The notes under the pieces were generated by a model. That model did not search any database. It was not told where the DNA came from and worked only from the letters and a program-made list of their open reading frames with translations. This document shows, piece by piece, positions 26,351 to 35,091 of a DNA stretch of 64,000 nt. A program made the position numbers and the translations under genes. Each line of letters starts with the position of its first letter. Position 1 is the first letter of the stretch. This stretch comes from an uncultured Aquimarina sp. (GTDB taxonomy: Bacteria > Bacteroidota > Bacteroidia > Flavobacteriales > Flavobacteriaceae): the NCBI GenBank assembly GCA_947498775.1, contig CANMLL010000007.1, positions 1 to 64,000 on the forward strand, written 5' to 3'.

Positions 26351-28579
26351 CTAGTATTCTTTTAATTGGTTTTTTTCTATGAAATAGTTTGCTATTTCTT
26401 TAGAAAGCACATTTGACAACCATATTATTCTTCCACAGTGTTCTAAATGCCATACTGCATTACCTTCAAAAACATTTCCAGCAAGTAAGGGGCCAACAAT
26501 GTGTAAATTTTCTGAAGACTCTAGTGAATCATTTACTTCGAAACCTATTTTTGAATCATTTGGTTTACAATATCCTTTATTCATCATACTTTTTAATAAT
26601 TCAGGAATATTATCGCTAAACAAATTTGTACTTCCTATACAATTAATTATAATATGTACAGGGTCGTTATATGTCTTATTTTGTTTTGATTCTGTATCTA
26701 AATACTCTAATTGATATTCATCATTTGCAGCTTTTTTGATCGTACTAAATCTTCCTGCAATGTGATCAAAGCGTTTCTCCTCTTTTAAACTATCCACGGT
26801 TTTAGAATAATGAAAACCTGCACATCGTTGTCTTCTGCCAATTGCGTTCCCATAAAGACAAGCAAACTTTTTTAATTCTTCTTCGTTAAGTTTTTTTAAT
26901 AAAGCCCCAAAAGCTTTTGAAATGATATCAACAGTAGAAGCTGCTCCCAAATTAATATCGTCTGCATAGTCAAGATCTTTGAATGCTGCATTGGCAATTA
27001 TTTCTGCTGTTATTGTAGTCTCTGATTCCAAAGCCTGCAAATTTACCGGGTAATACTCCTTGCGAATTTCCTCATCAACAACAGCATCTGGCAACAATCC
27101 TTGGGTAGAGAGCACTATAAATTTGTTGATCCTAGATTCTATTTCCTTAATATCATTTAATTTATAGAGCATCTCAAGGCCACTTGCGTTTGCACCAACA
27201 ACCAAGACATTTATTTTTTTATCTGTATTATGTGCTGTAAAATTATCTATCTTCTTTAAGACTGTTTTTAGCTCTGGTTTATACGGATCGTTGACAAATA
27301 ATAAATTATCTTCTTCTATAAGATCCTGATTCTTCCATAATTGATTTACCGGCAAAGAGCCAATAGAGAGTACTAATTTTTCAGATATCAGCGTTGTTTT
27401 ATCTTTAAGATATAGATCATATTTTCCTTTATTTTTTTGTAGATCAATAACTTCTCCGGTAATATAATTGACATCAATGGATCCTTTGGCTTTAAAATCT
27501 TCTAACCTACGTGTTACTTTTTCATCTATATACCAACCAAAAAAACGTCTAGGTATAAAAAGGTCCTCCCATTGATTATTCTCGATTCGATTTGCGTACG
27601 TGGTGGTCCAATCGATAGCTAAAGCTCCTCCATCTTTTTTAAACTCATCTAACAACCAATTTTTATTATTATTAATCCATTTTACAAATTTCCCCAGTTC
27701 TGGTTCGGGTAAAAAGTTTTTTAAAGATGTAATCAAATGCACTGAAGAGCCTGACCTATCACCATAAGGCACCCCTGTATGAAACTCTTGATACCTATCA
27801 ATTATAGTAATATTTATTTTCTTTTTGATTTCATTATTCTCAATACGATCCAAAAAATGTAAAATTGTAAAGGATGAAGATATACCGGAGCCTATAAAAG
27901 TTATATCTGATGACTGCTGTGTATTATTAACTGGCAATTCGGGTACTTTTGTTTTGATAACTTTACCCGGATTACCAACGACGGTAGAATAATCTGGAAC
28001 GTCTTTTAAAATAACAGCCCCTGCACCTATAGAGCACCACTTTCCTATTTTAACTTTTGGTATTATCACTGCACCTACTCCTACATGAGAACCTTCTCCT
28101 ACCTCTACGTGACCACATAAAGCGGCTTTTGGCGAGATATGTGCAAAATCTCCTATAATATTATCGTGATCTATGCTTGCTGCAGTATTAATGATTACAT
28201 GTTTTCCTACAGTAGTATTTGGCTGAATTATTGCTCCTGCAAATACAACGGTACCTTCTCCTATTTTTGCGGTTGGTGCTATAATTGCTGAGTTATGTAT
28301 CGCTCTTTCAAAATTACTTTTAAGAAAATGTGCTATTTCAGCTCTTTCTGAGTTGATACCTACAGCAACGATTACCGGGTGTCCTTCATGTGGAAACTCT
28401 TTTAGGTTTTCTCTTGCTCCTGATGCGACATTTTTTGATGCATAATGTCTGCCAGACGGTTTATCATCAAAGGTCATTGTTACTTCGTAGCCATTATTCT
28501 CCAACACTTCACGTATAACCTGTGAATGCCCTCCTGCCCCGTAAATTCTAATTTTTTTATTCTCTTTGGTTGTCTTCAT
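26351..28579 (-). CDS. Fusion of PglD/NeuD-type acetyltransferase and FAD/NAD(P)-binding protein
   Basis: Two domains are fused in 742 residues. Residues 1-212 are a PglD/NeuD-like sugar O/N-acetyltransferase: a Rossmann-like RIYGAGGHSQVIREVL start, a left-handed beta-helix of hexapeptides, the catalytic-type His138 in SIDHDNIIGDFAH, and the terminal VVGNPGKVIK. From about residue 224 a complete FAD_NAD_binding_9-like domain follows, with dinucleotide motif IGSGISSS, TGVPYGDRSG, SIGSLP and VVGANASGLEMLYKL. The junction is a short linker (PELPVNNTQQSS). The acetyltransferase half fits acetylation of the 4-amino sugar from the PglF/PglE pair; the flavin half has no obvious place in that pathway. 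It might oxidise or hydroxylate the sugar or its acyl group. Confidence 0.85.
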   Translation of the reverse strand: MKTTKENKKIRIYGAGGHSQVIREVLENNGYEVTMTFDDKPSGRHYASKNVASGARENLKEFPHEGHPVIVAVGINSERAEIAHFLKSNFERAIHNSAIIAPTAKIGEGTVVFAGAIIQPNTTVGKHVIINTAASIDHDNIIGDFAHISPKAALCGHVEVGEGSHVGVGAVIIPKVKIGKWCSIGAGAVILKDVPDYSTVVGNPGKVIKTKVPELPVNNTQQSSDITFIGSGISSSFTILHFLDRIENNEIKKKINITIIDRYQEFHTGVPYGDRSGSSVHLITSLKNFLPEPELGKFVKWINNNKNWLLDEFKKDGGALAIDWTTTYANRIENNQWEDLFIPRRFFGWYIDEKVTRRLEDFKAKGSIDVNYITGEVIDLQKNKGKYDLYLKDKTTLISEKLVLSIGSLPVNQLWKNQDLIEEDNLLFVNDPYKPELKTVLKKIDNFTAHNTDKKINVLVVGANASGLEMLYKLNDIKEIESRINKFIVLSTQGLLPDAVVDEEIRKEYYPVNLQALESETTITAEIIANAAFKDLDYADDINLGAASTVDIISKAFGALLKKLNEEELKKFACLYGNAIGRRQRCAGFHYSKTVDSLKEEKRFDHIAGRFSTIKKAANDEYQLEYLDTESKQNKTYNDPVHIIINCIGSTNLFSDNIPELLKSMMNKGYCKPNDSKIGFEVNDSLESSENLHIVGPLLAGNVFEGNAVWHLEHCGRIIWLSNVLSKEIANYFIEKNQLKEY

Positions 28580-28616
28580 TTTCCTCTATAATATAAATAA
28601 GTTGATTTGTTGGTCT

Positions 28617-29231
28617 TTATGAGTTTTGATTATTCCCTTCCCAAACGGGCATTATAGTATTTTGATCAATATTTACCCCTTCTTTTTTAATCACTTTTTT
28701 TACTGTTAAAAAAAATATTTTTACATCTAATACAAAGCTAATATTTTCTACATACCAAACATCATACTCAAATTTTTGACCCCAGGATATTGCGTTTCTA
28801 CCTTTTACTTGAGCCCATCCGGTAATACCAGGTCTTACTAAGTGTCTTTTTTTTTGAATATCATTGTATAAAGGTAAATACTCTATTAGAAGAGGTCTTG
28901 GTCCAATTATACTCATGTCTCCTTTTATAACATTGATAAGCTGTAATACTTCGTCAAGAGAATACTTTCGAATAAAACCTCCTATTTTTGTAACACGAGA
29001 AACGCTATGAATATCACCTCCTGTATCAGATTTAAAATCAGCCATGGTTTTAAACTTGATGATATTAAAAAGTTTTTCGTTTTTTCCTGGTCGTTTTTGC
29101 AAAAAAAATGGCCTCCCATTGTTAACAAAAAACAATATCAAAACTAATAATAGAATCACAGGCATTAGACCTAGAAGTATTAGTAAAGCCAGAAAGAAGT
29201 CAAATAATCGTTTTAAAAACAAGTGATACAT
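28617..29231 (-). CDS. PglC-like initiating phosphoglycosyl transferase (first copy)
   Basis: This 204-residue monotopic membrane enzyme transfers a phospho-sugar from a UDP-sugar to undecaprenyl phosphate, starting repeat-unit synthesis. It has the reentrant N-terminal helix (FDFFLALLILLGLMPVILLL), GRPFFLQKRPGKNEKLFNIIKFKTM, the catalytic Asp-Glu pair in YSLDEVLQLINVIKGDMS and IGPRPLL. Size matches the small PglC group, not the large WbaP/WcaJ group. A paralogue is encoded at 33109-33726. It sits 37 bases downstream of the ACP/adenylation side's region and next to the PglD-fusion gene, which points to a diacetylbacillosamine-like first sugar (inference). Confidence 0.93.
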   Translation of the reverse strand: MYHLFLKRLFDFFLALLILLGLMPVILLLVLILFFVNNGRPFFLQKRPGKNEKLFNIIKFKTMADFKSDTGGDIHSVSRVTKIGGFIRKYSLDEVLQLINVIKGDMSIIGPRPLLIEYLPLYNDIQKKRHLVRPGITGWAQVKGRNAISWGQKFEYDVWYVENISFVLDVKIFFLTVKKVIKKEGVNIDQNTIMPVWEGNNQNS

Positions 29232-29371
29232 AAAAAATATTTTAGTAATAGCTATACGTCTTATTCATAACTTCTTGAGTTTCCTAGATTTTTCAAGGCA
29301 CAAAATTATTAAATTAATTTGGTTATGATAAAAATCTCATCAATAAGTCTCTTTATATTAAAGCTCTACAT

Positions 29372-29611
29372 TTACATTTCTGATTGAATTGTATTAATTA
29401 AGTCTCCAATATTGTTCATATTCATTAGGTCCATAAGTTTAAATTTAATACTAAATGATTTCTCTACCTCTGCAATAATAATCATATGCGTGATAGATTC
29501 CCATCCATCTACATCACTTGCGGTTGTTTCATCGGTAAGCTCAAAATTATCGTGTTCTAAAACAGAAACGAAAGCGATCTTTACCTTGGACAAAATTTCT
29601 TCTTTATTCAT
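29372..29611 (-). CDS. Acyl carrier protein
   Basis: This 79-residue acidic helical protein has the carrier-protein signature around DVDGWESITHM, with Ser39 the probable phosphopantetheine site. It is followed by helices II and III (IIIAEVEKSFSIKFKLMDLMNMNNIGDLI). The Trp-Glu-Ser form, rather than Asp-Ser-Leu, is seen in dedicated carrier proteins of specialised pathways, not the fatty-acid-synthesis ACP. It lies 12 bases downstream of the adenylating enzyme, which presumably loads it. No phosphopantetheinyl transferase is encoded nearby, so activation would depend on the cell's general enzyme. Confidence 0.9.
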   Translation of the reverse strand: MNKEEILSKVKIAFVSVLEHDNFELTDETTASDVDGWESITHMIIIAEVEKSFSIKFKLMDLMNMNNIGDLINTIQSEM

Positions 29612-29623
29612 TATTTAGTGTAA

Positions 29624-31111
29624 TTAATTAGTAATGCTAAATAATTTTCTCAATTCTTTCCTATCGACTTTTCCATTGATATTATGAGGAAACTCTTTAA
29701 CAAATTTAACTTGTGTAGGGATCATATAATTTGGCACTTTAGTTTTCAAATACCTAAAAATTTCCTTAGTATCAAATTTTTCGGATTCTATAACCAGTCC
29801 CAATTCTGTATTACCTAAAGTATTCACTATATCAACGGCAACTATATTGGCTTTTTTCTGAGATTTAGATTTGGCATGAAATTCAATTTCTGCAAGTTCT
29901 ACTCTATATCCTCTAACTTTTACTTGAAAATCCACTCTTCCTACATACATAAAATCCCCTTCTTCATCTTTAAAACAAAGATCTCCAGTTTTGTAATATC
30001 GCATATCATCTATTTCAAAAAATGATTGATTATTACGTTCTTGATTCATCCAATATCCAGGTGTTAACTGTGCTCCACCAAGGCATAACTCTCCAGTAAC
30101 CCCACAAGGAACTTCTATGTTTTTTTCATCAACAACAATATATTGAACATTGGTCAAAGGTTTTCCTATAGATATAATTCCATTATAATCTTTTTCTGCA
30201 AAACTATTTTGATATGCATAGTACCCACTATATACAGTATATTCTGTAGGGCCATAATAATTAAATATCTGACAATTAGGAATGCAATTACTCCATTCAG
30301 AAACAATATCAGAATATAATGCTCCTCCACCAAAACTACAATATCTTACTTCTGGAGCGTGAATTTCTGAAAAATAAGGTTTTAAGTAATTAATAATCGA
30401 TGGTACCATAGTTAATACCGTCAGTTTATGTTTATTAATGAGCTTGAAAATATAAAAATATTTTATAGCATCTTTAGGAATTGTATATATACATGAACCA
30501 CTTAATAATGGCAATACATAGGTCACTAATGAAAAATCAAATGTCAACTCAAACATTTGTAGACACCTGTCGGAGGATAAAAGGTTAAATTCTGAATCTG
30601 AATCGATAGCAGTAACTAAACCATTTAGATTACTAAAAGTAATTGGCACTCCTTTTGGTACTCCTGTTGTTCCAGATGTAAATAAAATATATGCAAATTG
30701 TTCTTCATCAAATTCTTTAGGTTTTAGATCTATTTGTACGTCTGGTAATTCTTTAGATGCTATGACCTTAAATTCTTTATAAAGTGAGTCTTCTGAAGAA
30801 TCAATTACATATTTAATTTTTGTTAATTCAAAAACCTGAACATTTCGTTCTATTGGTGCTATAGGATTTACAGGTACATATGCTTTTCCTTCTAACCATA
30901 GCGCAATAATAGCTGCATAGGTCTCTATATCATCATTAGTCACTAGACCTATTAACTTTTCAGAATCGCCAATACTGTTAATTATAACTGATCTTATTTT
31001 TGACACTTGTCTGGCTAATTCTGTATAAGTATAAAAATTATCATTAATACAGAATGCATTAAAATCCGCGTGTTTAGTTATGGATTTATATAATCTATTT
31101 ATAAATATCAT
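29624..31111 (-). CDS. AMP-dependent adenylating enzyme (amino acid or acyl ligase)
   Basis: This 495-residue ANL-superfamily enzyme has all core motifs: P-loop-like YILFTSGTTGVPKGVPITF, the NYYGPTEYTVYSGY aromatic motif, the YYKTGDLCF motif, the hinge GRVDFQVKVRGYRVELAEIE, and the C-terminal Lys in NINGKVDRKEL. It resembles free-standing adenylation domains (DltA-like and NRPS A domains). It is expected to activate an amino or carboxylic acid as the acyl-AMP and load the ACP encoded 12 bases downstream. The specificity-conferring residues cannot be read reliably by eye. Context suggests the group ends up on a sugar of the polysaccharide. Confidence 0.92.
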   Translation of the reverse strand: MIFINRLYKSITKHADFNAFCINDNFYTYTELARQVSKIRSVIINSIGDSEKLIGLVTNDDIETYAAIIALWLEGKAYVPVNPIAPIERNVQVFELTKIKYVIDSSEDSLYKEFKVIASKELPDVQIDLKPKEFDEEQFAYILFTSGTTGVPKGVPITFSNLNGLVTAIDSDSEFNLLSSDRCLQMFELTFDFSLVTYVLPLLSGSCIYTIPKDAIKYFYIFKLINKHKLTVLTMVPSIINYLKPYFSEIHAPEVRYCSFGGGALYSDIVSEWSNCIPNCQIFNYYGPTEYTVYSGYYAYQNSFAEKDYNGIISIGKPLTNVQYIVVDEKNIEVPCGVTGELCLGGAQLTPGYWMNQERNNQSFFEIDDMRYYKTGDLCFKDEEGDFMYVGRVDFQVKVRGYRVELAEIEFHAKSKSQKKANIVAVDIVNTLGNTELGLVIESEKFDTKEIFRYLKTKVPNYMIPTQVKFVKEFPHNINGKVDRKELRKLFSITN

Positions 31112-31120
31112 TACTTCAAA

Positions 31121-32218
31121 TTAATAAAAATGTCCGTCTCTATTATATACTTTAAGGTTTTCAAAATCTAATTGAGTTTCTTTATGCGCTATTGCTTTTT
31201 TAATAACCTTATAGATAAAAATGGTTTTATATCTTTTAGGGATTCTTTCTGCCAATTTGCTATCATCTGTGAAAATGTAGTTAGTTTTAGCTTTAATAAA
31301 ATGATCTATTAAAGCGTCTACACATACATCATAATTCTCGCCTTCATTTACCATGAAATACTTTACATTAAACTCGGTATAGTTTATTGTATAACACAAA
31401 AAGCCTATGAGCTTTTTATTTACAATAATTTTCACATTATGTAAATGAATATTGTTTCCATTACCTGCTTGTAAAGATTTATATTGAAATTTATCAGAAA
31501 CCGGTACTTGTGTATATTGATTATTATCTATCTGCCAGTTAACATACTCTTTGGTTTTTAAAATTAGGTCGTTCTCGCATAAAGGTTCTATGAATTTCCA
31601 TGTTTCATTGTCTAGTTGTGTTATATAGTCATATGAAAGAGTTTTGGTTCTATTCTTAAGCTTGAATCTGTTAATATATCTAACACCACCATTTACAATA
31701 ACATTTAATTTATCTAATAAAAATTTAAAAGGTTTCAAAAACGAGAACCTTCCTATAAGTATTGACGAGTCTATAGCAAAAAACAGTGTATATCGTAATC
31801 TTGAAGTTATTACTTCAAAAGGTTGTTTTGCATAAAAATCATTTACCTTTTCTGCATAAGCCTTAATAATAACTTGCTTACCTGCTAAATTAATAGCTTC
31901 ATTATAAATGTATGTCCCCAAAACTGTATCCTGATAGTTTTTATCTACCCACCATAATATCATCCAATAAACTTTTTTTATATCAGAATTATTAACTTTC
32001 AATAGATCAGGAATCATGTAAACGAACGAAATTATTTTTGTATTATCAAAAGCAAGGACTCCACAAAAGTCTTCTTCCTGTATTCTATTATTAGAAACTA
32101 CCCATAACGCTTTACTTTTTGGCAATGGAATTACAGTATCTTTCCAATAGGTATTTTGATCAATAGCTTCTCTTAACATTGTTTTGGTTAATGGAACTAC
32201 TTTCAAATTTTCACTCAT
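31121..32218 (-). CDS. Possible GNAT-fold protein of the decoration cassette
   Basis: This 365-residue cytoplasmic protein has no recognised name. The N-terminal half shows patterns of a GNAT acetyltransferase: GVLAFDNTKIISFVYMIPDL as the core strands, then a helix with LGTYIYNEAINLAGKQVIIKAYAEKVNDFYAKQPFEV, which resembles the acetyl-CoA-binding helix and final strands. The second half repeats a similar pattern (KKLIGFLCYTINYT), so it may be a tandem GNAT protein. It is 9 bases upstream of the adenylating enzyme and 6 downstream of the formyltransferase, so it belongs to the same operon. The role could be N-acylation; the assignment is tentative. Confidence 0.5.
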   Translation of the reverse strand: MSENLKVVPLTKTMLREAIDQNTYWKDTVIPLPKSKALWVVSNNRIQEEDFCGVLAFDNTKIISFVYMIPDLLKVNNSDIKKVYWMILWWVDKNYQDTVLGTYIYNEAINLAGKQVIIKAYAEKVNDFYAKQPFEVITSRLRYTLFFAIDSSILIGRFSFLKPFKFLLDKLNVIVNGGVRYINRFKLKNRTKTLSYDYITQLDNETWKFIEPLCENDLILKTKEYVNWQIDNNQYTQVPVSDKFQYKSLQAGNGNNIHLHNVKIIVNKKLIGFLCYTINYTEFNVKYFMVNEGENYDVCVDALIDHFIKAKTNYIFTDDSKLAERIPKRYKTIFIYKVIKKAIAHKETQLDFENLKVYNRDGHFY

Positions 32219-32224
32219 ACACTG

Positions 32225-32827
32225 TTATTGCTTCCTGAAGTGTCTCTCTTCAATTAATTTTATCGTTTTTACTATTATTTTTTTTCCTTTTTTGGCAAAC
32301 TTGGGATATAATGTATCAAAAGTGTCATTATCATTAACTTTTATTACTACTTGCTCTAAAATAATCCCCTCATCTAATTTGTCATCGATAATATGAGTTG
32401 TAATTCCTGTTATCTTAACACCATACTCTAGAGCATCTTGAATTGCTGTTTTTGTTCCTAAAAAACTGGGGAAAAGTGATGGATGAATGTTTAAAATTCT
32501 ATTAGGGAAAGCGGCCAACATTTCATCTTTAATTTGATATTTAAAAGAGAGCATAAAGATATAATCAATATTTCGTTTTTTAAGTTCTATTATTAGTTTC
32601 TTTTGATAAGAAACCATATCCGAAAAATTGTTTCTATTTAACCTTAAGGTTTCGATATTTTGCTCAACAGCTTTTTCCGCAGCCCCACAAGGTTCTTCTT
32701 CATATACTAAAAAAGTAATATTACTTTTTATAAATTTCTCATCTTTAAAAGCCTGTATAGTATCTATAGCATTGCGCCCCCAACCTGTAACAAGAATTGC
32801 CCAATTAATTTTATTTTTTGTATTCAT
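32225..32827 (-). CDS. PurN-like formyltransferase of the polysaccharide locus
   Basis: This 200-residue protein has the formyltransferase fold with the catalytic trio Asn113, His115 (NIHPSLFPSFLG) and Asp148 (THIIDDKLDEG), the same arrangement as GAR transformylase PurN, which uses 10-formyl-tetrahydrofolate. Its N-terminus differs from PurN (WAILVTGWGRNAIDTIQAF), and its position at the head of a sugar-decoration operon argues against a purine role. It is likely to formylate an amino group on a nucleotide sugar or on the activated acyl moiety. A second, unrelated-length formyltransferase is encoded at 40452-41225. Confidence 0.82.
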   Translation of the reverse strand: MNTKNKINWAILVTGWGRNAIDTIQAFKDEKFIKSNITFLVYEEEPCGAAEKAVEQNIETLRLNRNNFSDMVSYQKKLIIELKKRNIDYIFMLSFKYQIKDEMLAAFPNRILNIHPSLFPSFLGTKTAIQDALEYGVKITGITTHIIDDKLDEGIILEQVVIKVNDNDTFDTLYPKFAKKGKKIIVKTIKLIEERHFRKQ

Positions 32828-32937
32828 TTCAATTATATGGTCTCTAAATACCCTACTTAGGCTCTTTGAGATAATTATATTTTAAATTACTTAAAACTAG
32901 TATATTTATTTTCAGATTTAAGAATTATTTCCCTTAG

Positions 32938-32945
32938 CAAAAATA
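32938..32945 (-). promoter_or_regulatory. Possible -7 promoter element for the decoration cassette
   Basis: The minus strand reads TATTTTTG, fitting TAnnTTTG, about 110 bases before the formyltransferase start. The only TTG upstream (32971-32973) is 25 bases away, longer than usual. The surrounding 281-base gap holds no gene, suggesting an independent transcription unit here. Confidence 0.3.
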
Positions 32946-33108
32946 AGCAAAAAGAGTTTTGAAACTAGATCAAGTATCACCGGAATAGTAAAAATGCGCC
33001 AAAAGTTCATTTGATCCCTCTCCATCATAGCCATACTCCTGATACTATTTTAATCTCCCTATAAAGAAAGTAATTGGAAATTATATATTAACTAACAACT
33101 TTATTTGC

Positions 33109-33726
33109 TTAATCTTTTAACATACGTTCATCATCTAAATCAATCATTACAGAATTTGGGTCTACAACTATATCTTTTGAAGTGATCACATTTTTAATTG
33201 TTCTAAAAATTATTTTAAGATCTAATAAGAAAGAAAGGTTATCTACGTATTTGACATCTAGTCTTAACCTATTGTCCCAATCAAGCAAGTTTCTACCAGA
33301 GATTTGAGCTAGTCCTGTAATACCTGGCCTAATAGAATGCCTTTTTCTTTCATTTTCTTTATAATGTGGTAAATATCTTATCAACAAAGGTCTTGGTCCT
33401 ATAAAGCTCATTTCACCTTTTAAGACATTAACTAATTGAGGAATTTCGTCTAATGATGCTTTCCTTACAAAACTTCCTACAAAGGTTAACCTATCCTTGT
33501 CTGGTAATAAATCACCTTGTTGATCTCTTAGGTCTTTCATTGTTTTAAACTTTATAATCTTAAATATTTTTTCATTTTTACCAGGCCTTTCCTGAACAAA
33601 AAAAGGCCTACCTTTATTTGTAACAACAAGAAATATGATAATCAATAAAAACAAAGGAGAAATTAGAAGTATTAGAAAAAGTGCCGCAATAAAATCAAGG
33701 ATTCTTTTAACAAATAACTTATACAT
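33109..33726 (-). CDS. PglC-like initiating phosphoglycosyl transferase (second copy)
   Basis: This 205-residue paralogue of the enzyme at 28617-29231 has the same layout: an N-terminal reentrant hydrophobic helix (ILDFIAALFLILLISPLFLL), GRPFFVQERPGKNEKIFKIIKFKTM, the catalytic Asp-Glu pair in ASLDEIPQLVNVLKGEMS, and IGPRPLLIRYLPHYKENE. Two small phosphoglycosyl transferases in one locus are unusual; they may start different repeat units or accept different UDP-sugars, or one may be a relic of locus exchange. This copy lies next to a GT4 enzyme that resembles the second-sugar transferase PglA. Confidence 0.93.
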   Translation of the reverse strand: MYKLFVKRILDFIAALFLILLISPLFLLIIIFLVVTNKGRPFFVQERPGKNEKIFKIIKFKTMKDLRDQQGDLLPDKDRLTFVGSFVRKASLDEIPQLVNVLKGEMSFIGPRPLLIRYLPHYKENERKRHSIRPGITGLAQISGRNLLDWDNRLRLDVKYVDNLSFLLDLKIIFRTIKNVITSKDIVVDPNSVMIDLDDERMLKD

Positions 33727-33823
33727 TCCACTACAATTTAATTATGAATTCGTTTAAACTTTTTCATTTAATAATTATATTTACTTACCAAGAAACCCTT
33801 AACTCAAGCCTTTTATACTTCTT

Positions 33824-34996
33824 TTATTCCTTATTCAATATTCCCCCCTGCAACAACGCTCTATATTCTTTTAATAATTCATCCCAAATAAAGTTACGCT
33901 CATACCTTTTAGTAATAACAGATCTTGAATTTTCCGATAATTTAGACAACAAGGTTTTATCTTCAATCAATAACTTCATGTTATCATACAACAGTTTTTG
34001 ATCTTTTGGAGGTATAATAATTCCATTAACACTATGATCAATGATTTCATTACAACCATTAATATCAGTTACAATACTAGGTAATCCCATAGCGCCAGCC
34101 TGCATAACAACATTCGGGAATCCTTCTCGATAACTTGGAAAGGTTAAAACGTCTGCTATTGCAAAAAATGGTCTAACATCATCTTGCCAGCCTACAGATA
34201 CAATATTAGGGTTAGTTTCAATCTCATGATCTGTTTCTTTTAATAGAGGATCAAGATCGTTCTCATGAACACCTACTAAGAGTAGTTTTACATTCTGATA
34301 CTGTTCGGCAATCTTTTTGAATGCATGGATTAACTCATTCATTCCTTTATCCTTAACAAATCTACCAACATATATAAAAAGTAGATCAGATTCATCTATC
34401 TTTAATTGCTTCCGTAAATTTTGATTATTCTCTTTAGAATATTTTTGAGGATTAAAATATGAAGTATCAATACCATTAGAACTTCCTTTTCCTATAACTT
34501 TAAGCTTGTTCAATTTAGTATACTTATTTTGAAGGACAATATCCTTAAGTCCATAAGAATTAGGATAGATCATTGTGGCGCATGAATATGTCAATTTCTC
34601 CACAATGTCCAACAACTTTCTTTTAGCACCTGTTGCTTCTAGAAGAGGTAACCCTGCTATAGTATGTAAACGGTGAGGAACACCTGCTAATCTAGCTGCA
34701 ATCATAGACAAAGTTCCCGCTTTAGGCGTATGACTATGAACAATATCCGGTTTTTCTTTTTTAAAAATCTTATAAAGTTTATATAATGCTTTCAAATCTT
34801 GAAATGGTGTTATTTTTCGGGTCATTTCTACAGGAACAACCTTAATTCCCTCTTTATCTGATACGTTTCCTAACATATCTCCTCCTCTACTAGAGATTCC
34901 TAAGACTTCAAAATATTGCGACATGAACTTTGATTGTCCTTGTAATAATCCACCTAAAGAAATTGGTACGGTAGTAACCCTTATAAGTTTTTGCAT
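33824..34996 (-). CDS. GT4 family glycosyltransferase (PglA-like)
   Basis: This 390-residue GT-B fold enzyme has the family 4 donor-site motif EGFPNVVMQAGAMGLPSIVTD and the acceptor-side motif DIVHSHTPKAGTLSMIAARLAGVPHRLHTIAGLP, the latter typical of PglA-like enzymes that add the second sugar to an undecaprenyl-diphospho-sugar. It follows asnB and precedes the second PglC gene, with gaps of about 95 bases, so the three probably form a unit. Membrane association at the cytoplasmic face is expected. Donor sugar unknown; given TviB/TviC and AsnB in the locus, an N-acetyl-galactosaminuronic derivative is one possibility. Confidence 0.9.
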   Translation of the reverse strand: MQKLIRVTTVPISLGGLLQGQSKFMSQYFEVLGISSRGGDMLGNVSDKEGIKVVPVEMTRKITPFQDLKALYKLYKIFKKEKPDIVHSHTPKAGTLSMIAARLAGVPHRLHTIAGLPLLEATGAKRKLLDIVEKLTYSCATMIYPNSYGLKDIVLQNKYTKLNKLKVIGKGSSNGIDTSYFNPQKYSKENNQNLRKQLKIDESDLLFIYVGRFVKDKGMNELIHAFKKIAEQYQNVKLLLVGVHENDLDPLLKETDHEIETNPNIVSVGWQDDVRPFFAIADVLTFPSYREGFPNVVMQAGAMGLPSIVTDINGCNEIIDHSVNGIIIPPKDQKLLYDNMKLLIEDKTLLSKLSENSRSVITKRYERNFIWDELLKEYRALLQGGILNKE

Positions 34997-35091
34997 TATA
35001 TATATCTGCTAATAATTAAAATGAATTGCGATCATAATCCCTGAACAAAGATAATTATATACTGTTATTTTTAATTAACTTTTATAGGGTT

